Below the pieces are notes generated by a model, which searched no databases, was not told the DNA's origin, and saw only the letters and a list, made by a program, of their open reading frames with translations. A stretch of DNA of 64,000 nt from an uncultured Olsenella sp. (GTDB lineage Bacteria > Actinomycetota > Coriobacteriia > Coriobacteriales > Atopobiaceae), in assembly GCA_949287905.1 (NCBI GenBank), contig CASEHX010000026.1, positions 62,001-126,000 on the forward strand. The letters are read 5' to 3'. Below are positions 28,712 through 35,415 of this stretch, in pieces. Position 1 is the stretch's first letter; every line of letters starts with the position of its first letter. The position numbers and the translations under genes are program-made.

Positions 28712-28717
28712 TATACT
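28712..28717 (+). promoter_or_regulatory. Candidate extended -10 for the island ATPase gene
   Basis: TGCTATACT places a -10 TATACT with an extended TGN element 28 bases upstream of the ATPase start. No clear -35 is visible. A short CCCCA...TGGGG hairpin lies between it and the start codon. Confidence 0.45.
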
Positions 28718-28744
28718 GGCCCCAGTCGGGAGATTGGGGTCAGT

Positions 28745-30022
28745 ATGCGTTTGTTCGAGCGCGAGGACTACCTCGAGAAGATTCGCGGGTTCTACCACGA
28801 CGACGGTGTGATTAAGGTCCTCACAGGGGTCCGCCGATGCGGCAAGTCGTGCCTCATGCAGACCATTGCCAAGGAGCTTAAGGCTGCTGGGGTGCAGGAG
28901 GACCACATCATCTACCTCGACCTCGACCGGTACGGCTTCCGCTCGGTGAAGACGCCGGATCAGCTCGAGGCGCTGATAGAGCCGGCGCTCAGGATCGACG
29001 GTATGAAGTACCTCTTCATCGACGAGATCCAGAACGTCGAGGGCTTCGAGGAGGTGGTGAACGAGTTTCGTGCCGAGGGGGACTTTTCCATCTTCATCAC
29101 CGGCTCGAACTCCTACCTGCTCTCCGGTGAGCTGGCCACCAAGCTGACGGGGCGCTACGTGGAGTTTGAGGTGCAGACGCTCAGCTTCAAGGAGTATTGC
29201 GAGATGAAGCGCTTCCTGGGGCTGGAGGTCGACCCCAACCCCGTGGCCGAACTCGACCGCTACATCCTTGAGGGCGGCTTTCCCAAAGCATTGGACTACC
29301 CCAGGATGGCGGACAAGCGAGCCTACGTGATCTCCGTCATCAGAGAGATCTTCGAGAAGGATATCCGCCGGCGCGTGAAGGTCAAGAACGTCTCAGTCTT
29401 CAACCAGGTGCGCGACTACGTGATCAACAACTTCGGCGCGACGACTTCGCTCACGAACATCCTCTCCGACCTCGTACGTCAGGGCGTGCACATAAAGCGC
29501 GAGACGCTCAATCGCTACCTCCAGATACTCGAGGACGCAAAGATTCTAAGCAAGTGCACGCGTTTCGATATGAAGTCACGCAAGTCGCTTCAGGGCGAGC
29601 AGAAGTACTACCTCGCTGATTTGAGTTTCTACTTTGCGCTCAACACCGACAATCGCATCAACTACGGGCCCGTGCTCGAGAACATCGTATATAGCTACGC
29701 CCGGAGCCTGGGCTACGAGGTGAGCGTGGGGCGCATCGGCAAGCTCGAGTGCGACTTCGTCATGCGCTCGCCCGAGATGGAGTACGCCTACGTGCAGGTG
29801 GCAATGACCATCATGAACGACCGGGCAACCGAGGATCGCGAGTACCGCCCGCTCGAGCAGATACGGGACAACTGGCCCAAGTTCGTCATCACGCGCGGCG
29901 ACCCCATTCAGCACCGCAATGGCATCGTGCACGAGAACGTGACGGAGCTGATCGGGGAGGGGCGGACGTTCGGGCTGACGCAGCGGAGCGATTCGCCGGA
30001 GGCGAATCGCTCGCAAATTTGA
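28745..30022 (+). CDS. AAA ATPase with DUF4143-type C-terminus
   Basis: This 425-residue protein is of the AAA_14/DUF4143 group. The Walker A motif TGVRRCGKSCLM is at residues 27-38, a Walker B YLFIDEIQNV near 88-97 and a sensor-like ITGSNSYLLSGELATKLTGR follows. The C-terminal part includes the DUF4143 restriction-endonuclease-like region with LECDFVM and YVQVAMT near residues 335-360. Such proteins are widespread in mobile islands; roles are largely unknown, with some linked to toxin or defence loci. It is the first gene of the island. Confidence 0.85.
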   Translation: MRLFEREDYLEKIRGFYHDDGVIKVLTGVRRCGKSCLMQTIAKELKAAGVQEDHIIYLDLDRYGFRSVKTPDQLEALIEPALRIDGMKYLFIDEIQNVEGFEEVVNEFRAEGDFSIFITGSNSYLLSGELATKLTGRYVEFEVQTLSFKEYCEMKRFLGLEVDPNPVAELDRYILEGGFPKALDYPRMADKRAYVISVIREIFEKDIRRRVKVKNVSVFNQVRDYVINNFGATTSLTNILSDLVRQGVHIKRETLNRYLQILEDAKILSKCTRFDMKSRKSLQGEQKYYLADLSFYFALNTDNRINYGPVLENIVYSYARSLGYEVSVGRIGKLECDFVMRSPEMEYAYVQVAMTIMNDRATEDREYRPLEQIRDNWPKFVITRGDPIQHRNGIVHENVTELIGEGRTFGLTQRSDSPEANRSQI

Positions 30023-30122
30023 GTTATTACAATAAACAATTCATGCTTCTCAATTACAGTCTCCTTTTACTCAAAGATTGAGCATATCTAATTTTTGATG
30101 AGATTAAATAGAGAGGAAAGAC

Positions 30123-31094
30123 ATGGATTCGTTCAGGGTTATTCGAGCAGAAGATGCTTCTGAAGAGCTGTGTAAGGCGATTAGCTCTATCGAGCCGGTT
30201 GCTGAAGAATACGCGTCCTCGGTTTGGAGAAGTATCAAGACGGCGCAGATGATGGAAGACCGATGGCAGTTATTCGAAATGTTTTGTTGGAATTACGATA
30301 GATACTCTGAAGGGCTGGAGAGTTATGTAAACGATTGCGTGATGACTGCGGTGCGTTGCGCGGGTGTCGAACAGGTATTCCAGCGGACTAGAATTGACGT
30401 AAACTGTTTTGCCGTAAACCTCATTTCATCAGGCGTGACCCTGACGGAATCTCTTCGGTGCTTCATGAGAGCTGAAGTGGACGAGGGCAATCCTGATCGT
30501 CAACAATTCGAGAATTGGCTCGAAGACCTTTTTGATAAGGGCGGGGTATATGCATTGCTGGCCAAGCTTAGGGATGAGGCTCAGCACGGCCAGCCTCTCG
30601 TTTCTCTCTATGTTGACGAGCGAGGAAGATTTCGAGCATGCTTTGATCTTGATCAGCTTATGAATCCTGAGCATTTTACGATAAAGGGATCGTTCAAACG
30701 CCTGATGAAAGACAAGCTGAATCAGATGGACGATCTCGATGCTCGACATCATCGACTCTCATATACGTGGTGCATGGAGAGATACTTCATCGAGGTTATG
30801 GAGGTTGTTGCAACCTTCTACTCGTGTTCGTCAGCCTATATACAAGAAGGAGACAAACTTCTTTACGACTGCATCAAGGCTAATCCAGCGTGTTGCGGCG
30901 AGCTTAAAGATGGCCGCAAAGTCATTTGGGTTCTGGATGGCGAAGTAGCTCATCCGTTAATCGGCGTCGAGACCCCGGGCTATGAAGTGCATACCGAGCG
31001 CAAAGGAGAAGTTGAAAACAGGTTAGAAAACGCCAAGCGCAGATTCAACCGTGTCGTATCAGAAGCTGCTGGGCCAAGCGGGCAGTCCGCTTGA
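30123..31094 (+). CDS. Unknown island protein with HEPN-like RxxxxH motif
   Basis: This 323-residue soluble, mainly helical protein matches no family I recognise. It contains LAKLRDEAQHGQPL at residues 146-159, in which R150-DEAQ-H155 has the Rx4H form of HEPN RNase active sites, where the residue after arginine is often polar. The predicted helices around it fit that fold. The base composition is AT-richer than host genes, with an AT-rich 100-base gap upstream. HEPN assignment is inference from a short motif and could be chance. Confidence 0.6.
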   Translation: MDSFRVIRAEDASEELCKAISSIEPVAEEYASSVWRSIKTAQMMEDRWQLFEMFCWNYDRYSEGLESYVNDCVMTAVRCAGVEQVFQRTRIDVNCFAVNLISSGVTLTESLRCFMRAEVDEGNPDRQQFENWLEDLFDKGGVYALLAKLRDEAQHGQPLVSLYVDERGRFRACFDLDQLMNPEHFTIKGSFKRLMKDKLNQMDDLDARHHRLSYTWCMERYFIEVMEVVATFYSCSSAYIQEGDKLLYDCIKANPACCGELKDGRKVIWVLDGEVAHPLIGVETPGYEVHTERKGEVENRLENAKRRFNRVVSEAAGPSGQSA

Positions 31095-31159
31095 TTTCAT
31101 CTCGTCTCTATGTGGAACATTACGTTGATCGGGAATTAACGGGAATAGCACCAGACGTT

Positions 31160-31215
31160 ATTCTGGACACTATTCTGGACAAAAGTGATAAAATGTCCGG
31201 AATAGTGTCCAGAAT
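31160..31215 (+). promoter_or_regulatory. Four-half-site operator overlapping a promoter
   Basis: Two 22-base arms (31160-31181 and 31194-31215) are inverted copies with one mismatch. Each arm holds two direct ATTCTGGACA-like half sites 12 bases apart, so four half sites lie around a centre at about 31187. A -10 TAAAAT (31189-31194) lies between the arms and a -35-like TGGACA (31164-31169) lies 19 bases upstream in the left arm. The arrangement fits repression of the gene starting at 31231 by a tetrameric or paired-dimer DNA-binding protein, perhaps its own product. Confidence 0.75.
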
Positions 31216-31230
31216 AAGGCGGAGGCACCG

Positions 31231-32727
31231 ATGAGCGGCGCGCTTGACAGATACATCCAGGCGGGCGAGGGCATAAGCGTCGAGTTCAAGCGTTGTGGGT
31301 CCCAGCCGGGGCAGGACACGTTCGAGACCATCTGCTCGTTCGCCAACCGGCAGGGCGGCAGCGTACTTCTCGGCGTTCGCGATGACGGTGCCGTGGAGGG
31401 CGTCCCCGAGGTGTCGGCGCTCAACATCGAGCGAAACATATCCAACGTCACGAGCAACCCGAACCTGTTCAACGTGTCCCCGCTGGTCGAATTTGAACGG
31501 CTGCGCGATTCCGAGGGCAGGCTCGTCATACGGGTCTGGGTCCCCATGGGACCGTCTCTCTATACGTTCAAGGGGGCCGTGTACGACCGTGTGGCGGATG
31601 CCGACGTGCGCGTGAAAAGCGATGCCCAGATCACCTCGATGATGGCGCGCAAGCAGAGTTATTACTCGGAGCGGACCGTGTACTCTTGGGTGACCGAGGA
31701 CGATCTGGAGATGGGACTTCTCGACACAGTGCGAGATGCGCTGCGCGCGAACGATGCCGACCACCCGTGGCTCTCCCTCTCTGACGGCGAGCTCCTCCGT
31801 GTCGCCCGTCTCTACGGGCGCGACCAGCTGACGGGGGAGCGGGGATTTAATCTCGCTGCCGTCGCGTTGCTGGGGAAGGAGGATACGATTCTCGACGTCA
31901 TGCCGCTCTATCGGACCGACGCGGTACTCCGGCGTGTCGAGACCGACCGCTACGACGACCGGCTCATCTGCAAGAGCAATCTCGTCAGGGCATACGACGA
32001 GCTCGTCGGCTTCTGCGAGAAGTGGCTGCCGGATTCCTTCGTGCTCGACGGGGGGCAGCGCAAGAGCGCGCGCGACGTCATCGTCCGCGAGCTCGTGTGC
32101 AACTGCCTCATCCACCGGGAGTTCGTCAGCCCGCACATCGCCCGCATTACGATCGATGGGGAGGGCATCCGCACGAGAAACGCGAGCCGCGCGCTCTTCG
32201 CCGGCCCAGTGACGCTCGAGAGCCTCGACCCCACGCCCAAGAACCCCATCATCGCCAACTTCTTCACGCAGATGGGTCGTTCCGAGGAGCTGGGGAGCGG
32301 GACGAGGAGCCTCTACAAGTTCTCGCGGCTCTACACGGGGAGGGACCCCGTTTTGGAGGATGGTGATCTGTTCACCGCGTTCGTGCCGGTACCGCCTGTC
32401 ATGGCGAGCATGGTGGGGAATGAGGACGATCGCGAAGCCGCGAAGGAGACTGAGAGAAGCGAAGTCGTTGGTGGGTCCAGAAGGAGCCGCACGCGCGCGG
32501 AGGTCGAGAGCGCGGTCGATGATCTCATTGCCCGTTACGGCTCTTTCCCCGCATCTGCCGTTGGCGAGCGGGTCACGAGCGTTGGTGAGAGGACGGTAAG
32601 ACGTTACCTTTCCGACATGGTGAAGGAGGGCAAGCTTGTTTCTGCCCCGCGCGGTAGGTCTACGACCTATCGGGCCGGCAACTCGGACGACAGCCTCGGT
32701 GGTGATTGCCGAGCCATACCTTGCTAG
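31231..32727 (+). CDS. AlbA_2 domain / divergent-ATPase transcriptional regulator
   Basis: This 498-residue protein has an N-terminal AlbA_2 (Schlafen-related) domain, with VEFKRCGSQ, the FANRQGGSVLLGVRDDG segment and glycines, then an HATPase_c_4-like region (VRELVCNCLIHREFVSPHIARI and the GSGTRSLYKFS segment). The end (about residues 425-490) looks like a winged helix (LIARYGSFPASAVGERVTSVGERTVRRYLSDM). Members are described as transcriptional regulators or RecG-like ATPases. It follows a four-half-site operator by 16 bases, so autoregulation is likely. A GGCGGAGG ribosome binding site precedes the ATG. Confidence 0.85.
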   Translation: MSGALDRYIQAGEGISVEFKRCGSQPGQDTFETICSFANRQGGSVLLGVRDDGAVEGVPEVSALNIERNISNVTSNPNLFNVSPLVEFERLRDSEGRLVIRVWVPMGPSLYTFKGAVYDRVADADVRVKSDAQITSMMARKQSYYSERTVYSWVTEDDLEMGLLDTVRDALRANDADHPWLSLSDGELLRVARLYGRDQLTGERGFNLAAVALLGKEDTILDVMPLYRTDAVLRRVETDRYDDRLICKSNLVRAYDELVGFCEKWLPDSFVLDGGQRKSARDVIVRELVCNCLIHREFVSPHIARITIDGEGIRTRNASRALFAGPVTLESLDPTPKNPIIANFFTQMGRSEELGSGTRSLYKFSRLYTGRDPVLEDGDLFTAFVPVPPVMASMVGNEDDREAAKETERSEVVGGSRRSRTRAEVESAVDDLIARYGSFPASAVGERVTSVGERTVRRYLSDMVKEGKLVSAPRGRSTTYRAGNSDDSLGGDCRAIPC

Positions 32728-32994
32728 AGACGCCTGTCTTCCTGCGGCATGCGATTTGCTGTGGGGAAAACGCCGTCTGGCAGAGGGGCGTTGAGTTCAA
32801 TCTTGAGTTCATCCGAATAGTTAACGCCCGATTGATTTCGGTGATGAGTGAGACGACGGCACACCACGTAGACAAGAGGCTATGGAAGTGAACGATTCGA
32901 TTACTGAGTGGGAATAAAATACTAAATCAAACTCTGGGCGCCTCGTCCCTCCCAAGCGATGGGGCGCCCACTTTTCCTGCCAACCGCGTTTCAT

Positions 32995-33087
32995 ACTCCA
33001 CACGTGGTGTTTCTCTTTTGATGTTTTTGCGAGAAATGCCTGTTGACAGGAAGACTCACTAGAAAAAACAGACACCACGTGTGGAGT
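32995..33087. repeat. 16-bp inverted repeat pair near island right end
   Basis: ACTCCACACGTGGTGT at 32995-33010 and its exact complement at 33072-33087 are 61 bases apart. Each arm is itself near-palindromic around CACGTG, and both are followed by a similar TTCTCTT stretch. These could be binding sites for a dimeric protein, such as a recombination factor acting at the right attachment site. Confidence 0.75.
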
Positions 33088-33127
33088 TTTCTCTTCTTTG
33101 ACCGCAACGTCATGCCGAAGTTCCCAC

Positions 33128-33143
33128 CACGATCGAGTGGGAG
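33128..33143 (+). repeat. Right attachment-like repeat (guaA-end copy)
   Basis: CACGATCGAGTGGGAG here is identical to the end of the second guaA (40749-40764) and differs by one base from the first guaA end (28623-28638). The preceding 30 bases also resemble guaA codons but with a one-base deletion. It is the best candidate for the island's right boundary. Confidence 0.65.
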
Positions 33144-33574
33144 AATCAGCCCAATCAATCTCAGGTTCGGTAGCGCGGGGCTGCAGAAAGCCGTAGCTCT
33201 GTTTTTCTAGCCCAAGCCCCCTCAGACCCACGTTCCCGCCGGCTTCGCCACAAGAAGCATGGCGTTCAATACATCGTGAGCGTTGGATAAGGTGGGAATT
33301 AGGCAACAGCCATAGAGTCGCTGTTCTGCGCGGCAACACTGCGAGAAAAATGGATGAAGTGCAAGCAGATTCTTTGTCGCTTGATTCATTTCACTCTGAG
33401 CTCTTATTTCGTAAAGCTATGTGAAATGAACGGCGCTCCGTCCCGTGCGGCGTCGAGCGTGGAACCCGGGGCTAGCTCTTAAACGCGCGAAAGAATTGCG
33501 GATGTGCGAAGCCTCTGCGCCTTGCCCGCGTCCGTGCTACGATGCCGTTGATACGCCATCTCGAGGGAGTTTCC

Positions 33575-34633
33575 ATGAAAGCGCTGGTACATGACGGCTG
33601 CGGCAACATCGCGCTTCTCGACCGGCCGCGCCCACGGCTGACGGAGCCCACGGATGCCATCGTGCGGGTGACGCGCTCGACCATCTGCACGAGCGACCTG
33701 CACATCATGCGCGGCGCCGTGCCGCGTGCCCAGCCGGACACGGTGCTCGGCCACGAGTTCGTGGGTATGGTCGAGGAGGCGGGCCCGGGCGTGAGGTCCT
33801 TCTCGCCCGGAGACCGCGTGGCCGTGAACTGCGAGACCTTCTGCGGCGACTGCTTCTTCTGCCGGCGCGGTTGGGTAAACAACTGCGAGCACGGCGGTTG
33901 GCTTCTGGGCTGCACCATCGACGGCTGCCAGGCGGAGTACGTGCGCGTGCCGTACGCGGACAACGCCTTCACGCGCATCCCGGATGGCGTCTCGGACGAG
34001 GACGCGCTCTTTCTGGGCGACATCCTGGCAACGGGCTGGTGGGGAGCGCGCCTGGCGGAGATCGAGCCCGGCTCAACCGTCGCGGTAATTGGCGCGGGCC
34101 CGGTGGGGCTCACCACCATGATGTGCGCGCGGCTGGCCAACCCGGCGCAGGTCATCGCCCTTGACGTTGACGAGTCGCGCCTTGAGCTCGCGCATGAGCG
34201 CGGTCTTGCGGACGTTGTCATCAACCCAGCCGAGAAGAGCCTCGATGAGGTTGAGTCCCTCGTGCGCGCGCGGACCGGCGGGCGCGGCGCGGACTCGGTG
34301 ATCGAGGCCGCGGGTGGCGACGACACCTTCGAGATGGCCTGGCGCATCGCCCGGCCCAACGCCGTCGTGGTGGTCTCCGCCATGTACGAGCGCGACCAGA
34401 CGCTGCCGCTGCCGAGCATGTACGGCAAGAACCTCACGTTCAAGACCGGAGGCGTGGATGCGAGCGGCCTCGACGAGGTGATGGCGCTCATTGCCGCGGG
34501 CAAGCTGGACACGAGCCTCCTTGTCTCGCGCCGCTACCCGCTGAACGAGATCCTGGATGCCTACCGCGCCTTCGAGGAACGCGAGGACGGATGCCTCAAG
34601 GTCGTCATCACGCCGTGGGAGCCGCGGGGCTGA
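33575..34633 (+). CDS. Zinc-dependent alcohol dehydrogenase
   Basis: This 352-residue medium-chain dehydrogenase has a catalytic zinc site (C in TICTSDLH, HE in GHEFVG), a structural zinc loop with cysteines in CETFCGDCFFCRRGWVNNCE, and an NAD(P)-binding motif VIGAGPVGL. Substrates range over secondary alcohols and polyols in this family; the closest type is not determinable. The ATG follows CGAGGGA; an upstream in-frame start adds non-homologous residues. It is the first normal-composition gene right of the island. Confidence 0.9.
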   Translation: MKALVHDGCGNIALLDRPRPRLTEPTDAIVRVTRSTICTSDLHIMRGAVPRAQPDTVLGHEFVGMVEEAGPGVRSFSPGDRVAVNCETFCGDCFFCRRGWVNNCEHGGWLLGCTIDGCQAEYVRVPYADNAFTRIPDGVSDEDALFLGDILATGWWGARLAEIEPGSTVAVIGAGPVGLTTMMCARLANPAQVIALDVDESRLELAHERGLADVVINPAEKSLDEVESLVRARTGGRGADSVIEAAGGDDTFEMAWRIARPNAVVVVSAMYERDQTLPLPSMYGKNLTFKTGGVDASGLDEVMALIAAGKLDTSLLVSRRYPLNEILDAYRAFEEREDGCLKVVITPWEPRG

Positions 34634-34707
34634 CGCTCTTCTCGCCATGCCTCGCACGGTACAATAGATGCAAGCATTCGCAGCGTGTGGCTTTGGAGGT
34701 GAGCTCG

Positions 34708-35319
34708 ATGATCCTTGAGAACAAGCTCGGGATTGCCAGTGACGTCGAGCTCGCCCGCGAGGAGGAGCGCCTGACCAAACTCCGGGCCCTCGAGCTGTAC
34801 GACACGGGACTTCTTGGCACCTTTGAGGTCGGGACCTTTGCCGGGCTCGCCAAGATTCACGCCTATCTGTTCCAGGACGTCTATGAGTTTGCCGGCGAGT
34901 TGCGCACGGTGAACATCTCCAAGGGCAGCTTTCGCTTTGCGTCCGTGATGTATCTGGACTCGGCCCTCAGGGCAATCGACAGGATGCCCCAATCCACGTT
35001 TGACCAGATTGTCGAGAAGTACGTGGAGATGAGCGTTGCTCACCCCTTCCGGGAGGGCAACGGACGGAGCACTCGCATCTGGCTCGACTGCATGCTCAAA
35101 CGTGAGCTTGGCGTAGTCGTCGATTGGAGCCGGGTGGATCGAGAAGACTACCTGCTTGCCATGGAGCGGAGTCCCGTGCGCGATAGGGAGATAAAGCTCC
35201 TGCTCAAAGAGGCGCTGACGGATGCAGTTGCCGACCGCCAGGTCTACATGAAGGGGATCGACGCCAGCTATCGATACGAGGGGTATGCAACCTACTCCAT
35301 GGAGGAGCTGGATCGCTAG
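34708..35319 (+). CDS. Fic family protein
   Basis: This 203-residue protein has the complete Fic core HPFREGNGR at residues 112-120, which catalyses AMP or other nucleotide transfer to a protein hydroxyl. No inhibitory S/TxxxEG/N helix is seen in the same chain, and no small antitoxin gene is adjacent, so how it is kept inactive is unclear. It resembles short DOC/Fic toxins. The ATG follows TTGGAGGTGAG. A TACAAT -10-like sequence lies about 40 bases upstream. Confidence 0.88.
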   Translation: MILENKLGIASDVELAREEERLTKLRALELYDTGLLGTFEVGTFAGLAKIHAYLFQDVYEFAGELRTVNISKGSFRFASVMYLDSALRAIDRMPQSTFDQIVEKYVEMSVAHPFREGNGRSTRIWLDCMLKRELGVVVDWSRVDREDYLLAMERSPVRDREIKLLLKEALTDAVADRQVYMKGIDASYRYEGYATYSMEELDR

Positions 35320-35415
35320 GCAAGAAGGGCGCGGGCGTCCGGTCGCGTTGCGCGCGCCACGGCGCGCGGGTATGCTAGGTGGCTCTTGCACGCAACCGTT
35401 TGGAGCCACAGACAC

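Larger units (their letters stand above)
28623..33143. mobile_element. Genomic island in the 3' end of guaA
   Basis: The stretch between the two guaA-end repeats holds three plus-strand genes unlike neighbouring housekeeping genes, with AT-rich joints and an elaborate operator. At the right end a guaA-like tail (33113-33143) aligns with the last 40 bases of both guaA genes but is frameshifted, so it cannot be a functional gene end. The guaA 3' end is a known landing site for integrative elements. No integrase, conjugation gene or transposase is present, so the element may be decayed or mobilised in trans. Confidence 0.65.
32728..33574. other. Gene-free right flank of the island
   Basis: No protein-coding gene is convincing here. 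It holds a hairpin TGGGCGCC/GGCGCCCA (32935-32970) with a following CTTTT, a possible terminator; a pair of 16-bp perfect inverted repeats (32995-33010 and 33072-33087); the frameshifted guaA-end copy at 33113-33143; and beyond that an AT-rich to mixed stretch up to the start of the alcohol dehydrogenase gene, where only an extended -10 TGCTACGAT (33535-33543) is visible. Confidence 0.7.

Noticed and set aside
32706-32891. Short plus-strand frame after the AlbA_2 gene
   Set aside because: It overlaps the end of the regulator gene, lacks a ribosome binding site and shows no similarity to a known family.
33113-33143. tRNA gene fragment as attachment site
   Set aside because: The sequence matches guaA codons and not a tRNA arm; no cloverleaf can be formed.
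32821-33339. Minus-strand 172-codon frame in the island flank
   Set aside because: Composition is un-protein-like, it runs across inverted repeats and the guaA remnant, and no ribosome binding site is evident.
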